From the NCBI GenBank assembly GCA_015228925.1, contig JADGCQ010000016.1:1-46715 (forward strand): a DNA stretch of 46,715 nucleotides, given 5' to 3'. The translations under genes and the position numbers were made by a program. Shown one piece after another: positions 33,241 through 42,201 of the stretch. Under the pieces are notes generated by a model that made no database searches, was not told the DNA's origin, and saw nothing but the letters and a program-made list of their open reading frames with translations. Numbering within the stretch: the first letter of the stretch is position 1; every line of letters starts with the position of its first letter. Source of the DNA: Magnetococcales bacterium (GTDB taxonomy: Bacteria > Pseudomonadota > Magnetococcia > Magnetococcales > UBA8363).

Positions 33241-36200
33241 TTACCGTAGAAGTTCATTCATTCGTTCCTGGAAATAGCTTGGGTATTTCTCTATTACCGC
33301 ATTGGCTTTGTTCCGGTCTTGTTTAAACGCTTTTACGAGATCCTTTTTCTGGGTTGCTGCCAAATTCAAGGATGCAGCGAGATCCTGAGAGATGACACGG
33401 TCCGAAAAGCCAAGTTCATAAAGGGCAATGGTGGTTTCCGTGGGCAGGCCATATTTGAGGCGTTTTTGGAAAAGTTGTAGACGATTGATCATGTTACCTG
33501 TGTCTTCGTGGTCCGGCGTTTCTGCGAATTCGCACAACGCGCCTATCAACAGAGTACCGTCATAAGCAAGTGTCCCTTCGCAGACATCGACAATATGATC
33601 AATTTCGAACTCCCGCAGCTTGGTGCCCCATATCATTTTGGCTTCGCGCTTACGGATGATTTCCAAGAGGCCGTTGAAGGGAGTTCCACCGATCCACCCA
33701 TGCGCGATTTCTTTAAGCACCTCTGGCTTATCGAACTTGGTGAATACGCCACTATTGATATGCTGGGTGAGCAAAGGCCAAGCAAGGTCCAGAGCTTCTG
33801 TTGCATCAACAATCGAAAGCAGACTGGCAGCGTTGGATTGAACCCATCCTTCAATAGATTGTGCATCCTGAAGTCCATAAAGCGTCTTGCCGAAGATTTT
33901 CCGGCGCACCGGATCTGTGATCTTAGACGAGATATTTTCTGCCAGGAGTTGAAACAACCCGCGAATATGCCCCTTTTTCTGGTCATCGGCCAGGAAGAAG
34001 GCAAGCGTTTCTTCAGCTAGCCGAATCACATCTTCTTCCGAAAGACCATTCTCTGTCTCATCCCAATGAGATAACAGGTAACTCTCAACGGAGCAGATGA
34101 GGTTGATTCTCCAGGAGATTTGTCGTGCGATACCGTCTTGTGAAAACCCATCGCCCCCATGTTGAGCGGCTATATCGGCTGTTAGTTTGGCCACTTTATC
34201 AGGACCGCTGATATAGGCTTTGGTAAAATCCAAAGCTTCCATGGGGTTGTTATGCTTATTATCATCACTTTTGATAGGGTCGAAGATTGAAAGAAGGTTG
34301 CTGATGCATGGCTCTGAATTGCGAGGTTCTAAAAGCGTTTTAACTTGATTCCATCGCCACCTATCATTGTGGGACATTTTTTTGTCATATACCACAGGAT
34401 TTGCAAACAATACGCTGCCTTCGGTATGCATTCCTGCACGACCGGCTCGTCCTATAAGATTGTGGAAGTCACGAACTTTAATTCGGTCTTTTCCTTGGTA
34501 AACGCTTGTGACTATGAGATATTTGATTGGGAGGTTTACGCCTTGTGCCAAGGTGGATGTGCAAACAACGAATCGCACAAGATTTTCACGCATAGCGTGT
34601 TCCACTGAAAGGCGGATACCATGGGGTGTATTGCCGTGATGGGAATAAATGCCAAGTGCTGCACTTTGGGACGCCGAGGCGTCAGGTCCGAGATTCTCAA
34701 AGTACAGATGTTTCAGTCGCTCAACTTCCTGGGGGGTTGAAAATTCTGATGGCAAATCCAGGGGTGCGCCTCGCTTGATAACATCGGTGGCTTTTTCGCA
34801 GACCTTTGCTGCTGTCGATTTCTTTCCGCAGAAAATAGCAACGCCGCCATTTGGGACCAATTTCAGACCAAGGTAAAGCGCAATAGCCTGTTCATCGTCT
34901 TTCTCAGGAAAAAAACGGTCCGTTCTTTCCCCTTTCTTCCTATCGAGTTTTAATCTCTCAATCACCCTCGGAACGAAAAATTCGTTTTGTTCGGCGTTAT
35001 GGCTATCGACGTACTCGATCCTCCCTAACAGATCCTTCCAGCTTGCAAACCCGACCGACCTGAAAGTCGGAATCAGGGTAGTTCCTTCGACGACATGAGG
35101 TTCACCGTTCAGCCATTCGCCAACAGCCTTGGCGTTGCTGATGACTGCCGAGATCAGCACCTTCTGGGTTTTTTCGGGAATCATGGAACGTAGCGATGTC
35201 AGAAGCAGCTCGTATGTGATACCCCGGGTGCCGCTGTCAAACTGGTGGCCTTCATCAAAGACCAGCAGTCCAATGTTGGTGGCCAACTCCGGCGCGTGCC
35301 GAAGGACGTAGACCAGCTTCTCGGGGGTTACAACCAGGGTCTGCTGATGCCCCAGGAATTTGGCAATCGTGAAGTCGGTCTGTAGGGTATCGGATAATTC
35401 ATCCACTTTGGTGGGTTCATTATGGAATGCTTTGACGAGACTGTTTTTGATCTCATGACACAGTGCCCTGAACGGAGCGATAATGATGGCCAGCACTATG
35501 CGGTTAGCCAGAAACGCACTTCGAAGGATCAATTCCGTTGCCTTAGTTTTGCCCGCACTGGTGGGCATTTGAACGACAGCAGACTTGCCTTTGAGAACAT
35601 CAGCCTTGCCCAAGAGGTGTTGCGCAGGCCAGAGTTCCTTGATGAACGATTTTTTTTGCAACGCATAGAGCCATTTATCGCGGGGCAGCCCGGAATATAA
35701 CGGCAGAGCCTTCCACGCGGAATTTTCGAGTTTTTTCCTCAGGACGGCTGCGATCACATCACCCAATAAAAGTTGCCTGGGTGTGCCGAATTCATAGATG
35801 GCTTTTCTCAGCTTTATGGTCCAATCGAGAAGATTGTCTTCGCCTGTCCCGTCCTTGAAAAACTGGAGAATCCATTTTGAAATCCCGTCGATAAATTCGC
35901 CGAACGGTCCCTCAGTTCCATCAAAATAGGTTTTTTGATCGGTCTGCAACAACCAAAGCAGCAGGTCTTCCAAGCCATCGCCATCCAGATCTGGGCAGTC
36001 GCCATCGATCCGTTTCGCCAATACTGACGCGCTGCCGGGAAGATCGCACAGGTAATAGGAGGCAGAGCCAAGGAGCATGAGATACGAATCAAGTGTCTCG
36101 TTCAGCTTTGATTGGAGATAGGAGTCGAAAAAATGGGTAGAAAAAAGCAGATTGGTTCTCAGTTCAGAGAGAGAACCGAGTTCTGGCTCTTCCCGGTTAA

Positions 36201-36363
36201 TAGCGGCGGCAAGGTCGCCCAGCAAGCCAATTGAGAGCGTGAAGAGCTTGGCCGGATCTTGGGTGATTTTGATGTGATGCTCTTCTGGAACACCGTATTC
36301 GAGCATCTTGGCTTTTGATCGGGTGACGCCAAGCAGCAATTTGGATTTTTTTTCAGGCCTCAT
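33241..36363 (-). CDS. hamB: Hachiman helicase HamB
   Basis: 1040 residues, a superfamily 2 helicase. About 240 residues precede the motor. Motif I is M-P-T-S-A-G-K-T-K (266-274), motif II is D-E-G-H (370-373), motif III S-A-V-I-S-N, and the second RecA domain has T-S-T-L-A-Q-G-V-N and motif VI H-N-L-I-G-R-A-G-R-A-G. It resembles Ski2-like helicases. A long helical C-terminal region follows. HamB pairs with the nuclease HamA: in Hachiman the helicase is thought to sense DNA damage or phage DNA and release HamA to degrade DNA. Its start overlaps the hamA stop by 11 nt, so the two are translated together. Size fits HamB. Confidence 0.9.
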   Translation of the reverse strand: MRPEKKSKLLLGVTRSKAKMLEYGVPEEHHIKITQDPAKLFTLSIGLLGDLAAAINREEPELGSLSELRTNLLFSTHFFDSYLQSKLNETLDSYLMLLGSASYYLCDLPGSASVLAKRIDGDCPDLDGDGLEDLLLWLLQTDQKTYFDGTEGPFGEFIDGISKWILQFFKDGTGEDNLLDWTIKLRKAIYEFGTPRQLLLGDVIAAVLRKKLENSAWKALPLYSGLPRDKWLYALQKKSFIKELWPAQHLLGKADVLKGKSAVVQMPTSAGKTKATELILRSAFLANRIVLAIIIAPFRALCHEIKNSLVKAFHNEPTKVDELSDTLQTDFTIAKFLGHQQTLVVTPEKLVYVLRHAPELATNIGLLVFDEGHQFDSGTRGITYELLLTSLRSMIPEKTQKVLISAVISNAKAVGEWLNGEPHVVEGTTLIPTFRSVGFASWKDLLGRIEYVDSHNAEQNEFFVPRVIERLKLDRKKGERTDRFFPEKDDEQAIALYLGLKLVPNGGVAIFCGKKSTAAKVCEKATDVIKRGAPLDLPSEFSTPQEVERLKHLYFENLGPDASASQSAALGIYSHHGNTPHGIRLSVEHAMRENLVRFVVCTSTLAQGVNLPIKYLIVTSVYQGKDRIKVRDFHNLIGRAGRAGMHTEGSVLFANPVVYDKKMSHNDRWRWNQVKTLLEPRNSEPCISNLLSIFDPIKSDDNKHNNPMEALDFTKAYISGPDKVAKLTADIAAQHGGDGFSQDGIARQISWRINLICSVESYLLSHWDETENGLSEEDVIRLAEETLAFFLADDQKKGHIRGLFQLLAENISSKITDPVRRKIFGKTLYGLQDAQSIEGWVQSNAASLLSIVDATEALDLAWPLLTQHINSGVFTKFDKPEVLKEIAHGWIGGTPFNGLLEIIRKREAKMIWGTKLREFEIDHIVDVCEGTLAYDGTLLIGALCEFAETPDHEDTGNMINRLQLFQKRLKYGLPTETTIALYELGFSDRVISQDLAASLNLAATQKKDLVKAFKQDRNKANAVIEKYPSYFQERMNELLR

Positions 36364-37198
36364 CCGCTGCTCTCCTGTAGAGATCGTGGACGAGTGCCAT
36401 CATACTGGATCCCCTGATAATCAAGAGGACAAGGTTGTCACCATTAGGATGAGGAAAGAACTCCTTGGATTTTTTAGATTTTGGGATTTTCCTACAATCT
36501 GCCGAAGCCAATGTTTCGGCATCAAAATACTCATCAGAAATGATAGTCGTAGCACCGTAGGTTTCCTCATAAGGCATATCTACGGGGCTTTGAAATCTCA
36601 CAATCCTTTGAGCCTGTTCAATTTCCTTTTTGTCAAAGAGCTTTTGCTTGATGTAGTTCAGCGAATCACCGATGCGAATGTGATCCTTGGCTGAATCGTT
36701 GATGGCATCCTGTAGGCGGTTGCTCGTAGAGCTGGAGAACTTTGTTTTGGACTCAAATACAAACAGCACGTCCTTGGTGGAGGCTTTGCCGTCCTTGTTG
36801 TGAAGCCGAAATCCAATGACATCGCTGCCCTTGGTTGATTCATCCGGAAATTTTAATGACCACCGTACCCTGGGTACCCAGCAACCGAAACGCCATTGAA
36901 GGTAATCGGCAACCAGAATTTCCCCAAAATCTCCTGCCCGAATTCCTGGGCCAAGTTTGGATGTTTTGTTGGGGAACTTGATAGTAGTCAGATAATCTGA
37001 TCGCGTGCGTTTGCCACGGAGGAAATCGATTTCAGTATCCAGGCAGTAGTGATTCCGAAAGTGTTTTGCCCAGGCGGAGAGTACCGCCTCGTTTTTCTCA
37101 TGACGGAACTCCCAGACTTCGACATCTTTGCCGTCGGCAGTCTTCAGTCGTTCGCCGGTGTCGATGAGCCATTTTATATGATCCGAGGTCCATGTCAT
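36353..37198 (-). CDS. hamA: Hachiman nuclease HamA (DUF1837)
   Basis: 281 residues of the DUF1837 family. The PD-(D/E)XK-like site is visible as Glu93 (G-D-F-G-E-I-L-V), Asp126 (K-G-S-D-V-I-G-F) and Glu149-x-Lys151 (V-F-E-S-K-T-K), with R-V-R-W-S-L-K in between. HamA is the nuclease effector of Hachiman and causes loss of phage and host DNA when triggered, giving abortive protection. First gene of the hamA-hamB operon with an AT-rich leader upstream. All three active-site positions appear intact. Confidence 0.9.
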   Translation of the reverse strand: MTWTSDHIKWLIDTGERLKTADGKDVEVWEFRHEKNEAVLSAWAKHFRNHYCLDTEIDFLRGKRTRSDYLTTIKFPNKTSKLGPGIRAGDFGEILVADYLQWRFGCWVPRVRWSLKFPDESTKGSDVIGFRLHNKDGKASTKDVLFVFESKTKFSSSTSNRLQDAINDSAKDHIRIGDSLNYIKQKLFDKKEIEQAQRIVRFQSPVDMPYEETYGATTIISDEYFDAETLASADCRKIPKSKKSKEFFPHPNGDNLVLLIIRGSSMMALVHDLYRRAADEA

Positions 37199-37356
37199 CT
37201 TTAAATCACCATAATTATTATTTTAGACAAATATACCCCGATTTTTAATTTTCTGATTTAGAGTCAAAACCCTGAGGGAAGCTTCCCAGGCTTTTTTTGC
37301 AATAATTTTTTTAGGGGGTGGTAACAAATGACCGAATGTCAATACGCCTTAGGGAA
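37199..37356. other. AT-rich leader of hamA with a palindrome
   Basis: About 160 nt, much richer in A and T than the surrounding genes, containing TATATT- and TAAAAT-like stretches on the minus strand that could form the hamA promoter; I cannot pick one. At 37276-37287 there is a perfect 12-nt palindrome (GGGAAGCTTCCC) followed on the + strand by CTTTTTTT, resembling a terminator for + strand transcription, though no + strand gene precedes it nearby. Confidence 0.4.
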
Positions 37357-37406
37357 TCCATGAAACTGCCGGAACCCATCTCTTAATGGTCTGACCGCAG
37401 GTTCGG
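37357..37406 (-). pseudogene. yggT: yggT remnant
   Basis: On the minus strand this encodes T-E-P-A-V-R-P-L-R and, after a one-base deletion, R-W-V-P-A-V-S, matching T-E-P-A-I-K-P-L-R-R-W-I-P-T-V-S of the intact YggT (31425-31470 region). It is joined directly to the sequence that lies just upstream of yggT, so about 450 nt of the 5' part of the gene has been lost. It belongs to the right-hand duplicate that flanks the Hachiman island. Confidence 0.7.
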
Positions 37407-37668
37407 TTCCCTCTTCAAGGCGTGGCCTGGTGGACGACGAAACGGTTACGAGGGGACTATAGCGGGCTTGACGGTAGTATTCCAGTGATACAGTGGGTTC
37501 TTTTTGTCTTGAAGGCCAAAAGATGGATGTCGATATCCGTCAGTTTTTTCGGCTTAATTCTTGTGAGCGTCGCCAAGCCGCTTCCACGGCACGCATCAAA
37601 ATCCCACGGAGTCCCGCCGTCTCAAGTACCTGTAATGCGGCGATGGTCGTGCCACCGGGGGAGGTCAC
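37407..37668. repeat. Right copy of the 262-bp direct repeat flanking the Hachiman island
   Basis: Partner of 31931-32192, same orientation. Here the proC portion is the true 3' end of the complete gene, and the spacer leads into the decayed yggT remnant instead of an intact yggT. Confidence 0.9.
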
Positions 37669-38367
37669 TTGGTTCTTCAAGACGCCAGGGTGTTGTCCCG
37701 TTTCTTTTACCAGAGCGGCGGAACCTTTGACGGTCTGAACCGCCAACTGGGTGGCAAGATCTCTGGGCAAACCGCAGGCAACCCCACCATCGGAAAGTGC
37801 TTCGATCATCAGATAGACATAAGCCGGTCCCGATCCCGAAAGGGCAGTTACCGCATCCAGTACCGACTCATCCAAGATGGTTTTGACCTCGCCAACGGTC
37901 CCAAGCAACGTCTCTGCCAATGCCCGATGTTGGGGTGAAACATCGGGGCCGGGACATAATATCGTCACCCCTTCGCCAATGAGTGCCGGGGTGTTGGGCA
38001 TGGCGCGGATGACCGGCTGCTTTTCCGGTAACCTGCGCGTCAAACTGTTGAGTGTCACCCCGGCTGCGATGGAAATCACAACGGCATCGCGATTCAGATT
38101 GCCGGAAATCTCATCCAGCACCAAAGAGACAATCCCCGGTTTGACGGCGATCACGACCAGTTGTACCGTGGAAACGGCATTGAAATTTCCCGCGACCAAC
38201 GTGATCCCCAACGCTTGCAAAGATTGGGCGCGGACAGAATCCGGTTCCGAAACCCGGATGTTTTTTCCATCCAGGCCAGCACCAAGCAACCCCTTGATCA
38301 AGGCAGTAGCCATATTGCCACCGCCGATGAAGGCAATTCGGGTTTGGTGTAAGAGGTTGGATGTCAT
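37540..38367 (-). CDS. proC: Pyrroline-5-carboxylate reductase
   Basis: 275 residues, normal length. The Rossmann motif is F-I-G-G-G-N-M-A (about 13-20), the conserved dimer/active region reads A-L-S-G-S-G-P-A-Y-V-Y near 170, and the C-terminal motif is V-T-S-P-G-G-T-T-I-A-A-L. It reduces pyrroline-5-carboxylate to proline with NAD(P)H. ATG 38367 has a GGGGAA site 6 nt upstream; longer frames reaching 38472 run into the upstream gene. Starts 10 nt after the TPR-SPOR gene. Its last 129 nt are duplicated at 32064-32192. Confidence 0.95.
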   Translation of the reverse strand: MTSNLLHQTRIAFIGGGNMATALIKGLLGAGLDGKNIRVSEPDSVRAQSLQALGITLVAGNFNAVSTVQLVVIAVKPGIVSLVLDEISGNLNRDAVVISIAAGVTLNSLTRRLPEKQPVIRAMPNTPALIGEGVTILCPGPDVSPQHRALAETLLGTVGEVKTILDESVLDAVTALSGSGPAYVYLMIEALSDGGVACGLPRDLATQLAVQTVKGSAALVKETGQHPGVLKNQVTSPGGTTIAALQVLETAGLRGILMRAVEAAWRRSQELSRKN

Positions 38368-38377
38368 AGGTTCCCCT

Positions 38378-40183
38378 TTAACGTTGACGTACCGAACTGG
38401 GGTTTCTTCCAGGTAAGGAACTAACTTTGGTCCACGCCTCGGTCGCTTGGTTCTCCGTCTTGAACGGCCCAACCCACACCCGGAGGTAGGAATGGTCGTT
38501 CACATTAAAGTCCTGGAGATAGACGGGGAGTTTCATGCCACTCATCTCGGCCAAGGCTTGATCCGCATGTTCCGTACTCTCGAAAGAGGCCAACTTAAAG
38601 GCGTAACTTCCCGGTACATGAGGGGAACGCGGCTTGATCGTCTTGGCAGCGGGCGCAGCGTTCTCTTCGGGTGTCTGCACAGGACTTTTTTCGGGTACGG
38701 CATCCTCTGTTGGCAGCGAAATCTGGATGGCCTGGATCGTATTCAGGGGACGGGTGGTGTACATGGGCCGGTTGTGCTTGATCGGGGTTCCAGATGACAG
38801 CGGGTTGTTCATCCGCACGGTCGGGGGATTGTCAACCACCAACGGCGTCGCGGCAGCGGTGGTGGTCGTCTGGGTCGTGATCACCGGCTTTTCGGGGGGC
38901 ATGGCGGCAACCTGGGCAACGACTGGATTGGTGGTGGCCTCGGGAACCTGATGTGGTTCAGGTTCGGTGCGTGCCACTTCGGCTGCCGACATATCCCTGG
39001 TTCTCCAGATAGCGGCGTGAACCCAGGGATCGCCTTTGTCTTTGTTCAATAATTTTGTAAACCACGTATTCTCACCGGTTGGCAGTTTCTTAAGCGAGGC
39101 CATTTCTCCCATGAAAAATAAGGCCAGATTTTCAGTCTCGCCGGGCCGTTTGCTACCTTCCTGGGTTTGGGTTGCCGCCAATACCGACTCAGGTTGGCCA
39201 CGACCCTGCATATAGGCAATCATGATACCCGGCCATTGGTCGCTTTCCTTGAGGTTGGCATTGCCCGCAAAGGCTTCGCCACCCGGTTTCCCCAGACGCT
39301 CCCGGGCCAGAAACAACCACATGGCATTGACGGCATCGAGGTTATCCAGACGGACAACCTCTTCAAAGTCCGGCAAAGCCTCGTCATAGCGTTCCAGCAG
39401 ATATAACGATACCCCACGCAGAAAAAGGGCGGCACCATTGTCTTGCGGCTTCAAACGCAAGGATTCATATAAATCGACCAGGGATTGTTGGTAGGCACCC
39501 GTGGAGAGCCAACTCTTCCCCCGGTGCAGATAGGCCGGTTCGTAATCGCGACGAAATCGGATGAAAGAGCTGAAATCGTCAATGGCGTTGTCATGACGCC
39601 CTTGGGTGGAATATAAGCGGCCACGATTATAATAACTCCAATAATTGTCGGATTTGATCTGAATGGAGTGATTAAAGTCGGCGATGGCTTTCTCGATTTG
39701 TCCCAATCGGGCGAGGGCTAAACCGCGATTTTGTAGCGTGAGGGGATCCTGAGGGTCCAGAGATTGGGCGACGTTGAGATCATCCAATGCTCGAAATGTA
39801 TCGCCGATGGTCAAATGCGCCGTTCCACGCAACCGATAGGCGCGTTGATGATCCGCTTTGGCCTCCACCGCCTTGTTGCAATCCGAGATGGCCTCCCGCG
39901 TTAGGGCTTTATTATTGTTAAGAAGACCTTTCTTATAGAGGGCGGCGCATCGCCCTTCGTAGGCGGATGCCAATTGTTCTCGATTGCCACCACTGGCCTT
40001 GATGGCGTGGCTGAACTGTTCCACCGCCAGATCCAACTCTTCCCGATTCAAAGACTCGGCGGCCTTTCTCAGGAACTCATTGTCGGTCTCCGTCGCCAAA
40101 CCGGGGGTGGCGATCAGGTACGCCAACAGAATCATCCGGGCTGATCGCCTGTTGATCCAGGAAGTCTTCGATCGATTGTCCAT
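38378..40183 (-). CDS. Secreted TPR protein with C-terminal SPOR domain
   Basis: About 601 residues from ATG 40183. A signal peptide with a hydrophobic core (M-I-L-L-A-Y-L-I-A-T-P-G-L-A) ends near residue 31. Seven or so TPR units follow (about 35-300), then a Pro/Thr-rich linker, and a SPOR domain in the last 80 residues (Y-A-F-K-L-A-S-F-E-S-T-E-H-A-D and Y-L-R-V-W-V-G-P-F). SPOR domains bind denuded glycan strands at the septum, so the protein is likely an envelope or division-site factor; this is a family inference. Earlier in-frame starts exist (40204, 40210, 40270); 40183 is favoured because it gives a clean signal peptide. It lies immediately upstream of proC, where yggS is found in other bacteria. 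Confidence 0.8.
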   Translation of the reverse strand: MDNRSKTSWINRRSARMILLAYLIATPGLATETDNEFLRKAAESLNREELDLAVEQFSHAIKASGGNREQLASAYEGRCAALYKKGLLNNNKALTREAISDCNKAVEAKADHQRAYRLRGTAHLTIGDTFRALDDLNVAQSLDPQDPLTLQNRGLALARLGQIEKAIADFNHSIQIKSDNYWSYYNRGRLYSTQGRHDNAIDDFSSFIRFRRDYEPAYLHRGKSWLSTGAYQQSLVDLYESLRLKPQDNGAALFLRGVSLYLLERYDEALPDFEEVVRLDNLDAVNAMWLFLARERLGKPGGEAFAGNANLKESDQWPGIMIAYMQGRGQPESVLAATQTQEGSKRPGETENLALFFMGEMASLKKLPTGENTWFTKLLNKDKGDPWVHAAIWRTRDMSAAEVARTEPEPHQVPEATTNPVVAQVAAMPPEKPVITTQTTTTAAATPLVVDNPPTVRMNNPLSSGTPIKHNRPMYTTRPLNTIQAIQISLPTEDAVPEKSPVQTPEENAAPAAKTIKPRSPHVPGSYAFKLASFESTEHADQALAEMSGMKLPVYLQDFNVNDHSYLRVWVGPFKTENQATEAWTKVSSLPGRNPSSVRQR

Positions 40184-40356
40184 AGGTACCGTATGCATGG
40201 GCATGGATTCTAAGTTTCGGCGCACACCCGTCAAAAAGCTTTGGTCATGACCTGGGGTTGAGCGCGTCAAGAAAATGGGCAGTGCGTTGTCTGGAAAAGG
40301 ATTTATGCAATGAACATGCCATGTGGCAAGCCTTGGGAGATGGGGCGGGATGGCTT

Positions 40357-41259
40357 TTAATCGGCTTTTTGACGATCCGCGTTGGCCCGTTGGCGCAGGT
40401 GGTCTTGAATGGCGGCGATGGGCATTTCATGTTGCGTCCAGAGGTAAAAGGCCGCTGCCGCCTGATGGACCAACATCCCCATACCATCCATGGTTTGCAG
40501 GCCATGATGTTGGGCCAACCGGGTGAGTGGGGTTCCCTGAGGGCCGTAAACGATGTCGTAGACAAAGGCATCGGCGGGGAGACGGTGCAGGGCCACGGGG
40601 AGCGTTGTTTCCCCTTTCAGCCCCAAAGAGGTGGTATTGACCAGCAGGGTGACTTCATCCCAGGGGAGTTGATCGACCGCCAAGGCCATGGGTTGGATCC
40701 GACGCTGGGTATCGTGGGGGGCGAAAAAACGGGCCAAAGCCTGCGCCCGTTCCACGGTGCGGTTGGCCAGGAAGATAGCCTCGACCGAAGTTTCCAGCAA
40801 CGCCGACACAACACTGCGGGCGGCACCCCCGGCACCCAGAATCAACACCTTGCCCCCTTGGGGAAAGTCGGGTCGCATATCGCGCAAGGCGGCCAGGAAA
40901 CCATGGCCATCGGTATTGTGGCCGATGAGCCGGTCCTGGCAACTGACGGTATTGACCGCCCCAGTTCGGATGGCAGCGTCCGACAAGTCATCCATCAATG
41001 CAACCAAGGCTTCCTTGTGAGGGACGGTCGCATTGAAGCCTCTCCCCCCCAGAATCCGAAATCCGTGTACCGCTTGGGGCAAATGTTCCGGCGTGACGTG
41101 AAAGGGGAGATAATGGTAGTCCAGATCCAGACGACTTAAGGCAAGATTATGGATGATGGGGGACAGAGAATGGGCTATGGGGTCGCCAAATACTCCCAAA
41201 AGCTTGGTTGTTCCGCTGCCCAGGCATGGCTTTGGCCATTGGAAGGGATCATGCCTCAT
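40357..41259 (-). CDS. aroE: Shikimate dehydrogenase
   Basis: 300 residues. Substrate-binding S-L-S-P-I-I-H-N is near the N-terminus; N-A-T-V-P-H-K carries the catalytic lysine and N-T-D-G the catalytic Asp. The NADP-binding motif is G-A-G-G-A-A-R-S with N-R-T-x-x-R-A, and M-L-V-H-Q-A closes the family pattern. It reduces 3-dehydroshikimate to shikimate in aromatic amino acid synthesis. ATG 41259 is given; a TTG at 41274 has a better ribosome-binding site (AAGGG, 8 nt upstream) and may be the real start. It follows cheR closely. Confidence 0.95.
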   Translation of the reverse strand: MRHDPFQWPKPCLGSGTTKLLGVFGDPIAHSLSPIIHNLALSRLDLDYHYLPFHVTPEHLPQAVHGFRILGGRGFNATVPHKEALVALMDDLSDAAIRTGAVNTVSCQDRLIGHNTDGHGFLAALRDMRPDFPQGGKVLILGAGGAARSVVSALLETSVEAIFLANRTVERAQALARFFAPHDTQRRIQPMALAVDQLPWDEVTLLVNTTSLGLKGETTLPVALHRLPADAFVYDIVYGPQGTPLTRLAQHHGLQTMDGMGMLVHQAAAAFYLWTQHEMPIAAIQDHLRQRANADRQKAD

Positions 41260-41278
41260 GGTCGGGATGGCCAAGTGT

Positions 41279-42157
41279 TCAACCCTTTTTCGGGAGTTGA
41301 TAGATGGTGGGGGCCACCTGGATGACGGGAACTTTGAGGTTATTCAGGGTTTCGGAATGTCCAACAAAAAAATAACCGCCGGGGGCGAGATGGCGGCAGA
41401 GTTTGTTGACGATGGCTTCCGTGGTGGGGCGATCAAAGTAGATCAGGCAATTACGGCAAAAAATAATGTCCATGGTCTTGTTGACGTTATAGCTTGGATC
41501 CATAAAATTCAGATGTTGAAAACTGACCATTTGCCGTATCTCTGGCCCCATTTTTACCTTGGGATTGTCCTGGTTGCGACCACGCAGCATATATTTTTTT
41601 TTGATGGCGATGGGAAGGGTGCTGACTCTGTCCATGTCATAGACGGCATCTTGGCCATGCTTGAGTGCCCGGGTGGACAGGTCGGTTCCCAGTATTTGTC
41701 CTTTGTATTGCGGCAAGCGTTGGTTTTCGGCAAACTCACGGAGTACGATGGCCATGGTGTAGGGTTCTTCGCCGGTGGAGCAGGGGGCACTCCAGATTTG
41801 CACGGGGCGACGCACCCCCGCCTGCTGTCGGTCGAGGAGATCGGGCAAGGCACTTTTGGTCATGAAGTCAAAATGTCCCGGTTCCCGGAAAAAATCGGTC
41901 TTGTTGGTGGTGATGATATCGATAAAATTGATCAACTCCTGACCCGCCGCGCTGGGGTGGAGTACCCAATCGACATAATCGGTGAAGGACTCCATCTTGA
42001 GGAGACGAAGACGTTTTTGCAGGCGTGCGGTGACGAGGGATTTTTTCGAGGGGGGCATTTGAATACCGCACTCGGTCTGGATAAACTTGGCCAGACGGCT
42101 AAAATCCTTATCCGATAATCCGTATTTCAGTTCGGTCATTGGCGTTTTCTGTTCCAT
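41279..42157 (-). CDS. cheR: Chemotaxis protein methyltransferase CheR
   Basis: 292 residues. A small N-terminal helical domain (R-L-A-K-F-I-Q-T-E-C-G-I, then R-L-Q-K-R-L-R-L-L) precedes the SAM-dependent methyltransferase domain: T-T-N-K-T-D-F-F-R-E-P-G-H-F, W-S-A-P-C-S-T-G-E-E-P-Y (SAM-binding), T-D-L-S-T-R-A-L, and I-F-C-R-N-C-L-I-Y-F-D. CheR methylates glutamates of chemoreceptors for adaptation. No other che genes are adjacent, so it is an isolated member here. ATG 42139 (M-T-E-L) is an alternative start. Confidence 0.94.
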   Translation of the reverse strand: MEQKTPMTELKYGLSDKDFSRLAKFIQTECGIQMPPSKKSLVTARLQKRLRLLKMESFTDYVDWVLHPSAAGQELINFIDIITTNKTDFFREPGHFDFMTKSALPDLLDRQQAGVRRPVQIWSAPCSTGEEPYTMAIVLREFAENQRLPQYKGQILGTDLSTRALKHGQDAVYDMDRVSTLPIAIKKKYMLRGRNQDNPKVKMGPEIRQMVSFQHLNFMDPSYNVNKTMDIIFCRNCLIYFDRPTTEAIVNKLCRHLAPGGYFFVGHSETLNNLKVPVIQVAPTIYQLPKKG

Positions 42158-42201
42158 AATCCAGGGATCTTATTGTATCTTCAAAAAAAAGGGTAGGTCA
42201 A

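Noticed and set aside
31931-37668. Insertion sequence or composite transposon carrying Hachiman
   Set aside because: No transposase gene and no terminal inverted repeats; the flanking repeats are host proC-yggT sequence.
41153-42118. 321-codon open frame on the + strand over cheR
   Set aside because: Antisense to cheR, whose motifs are complete; the translated product resembles no family.
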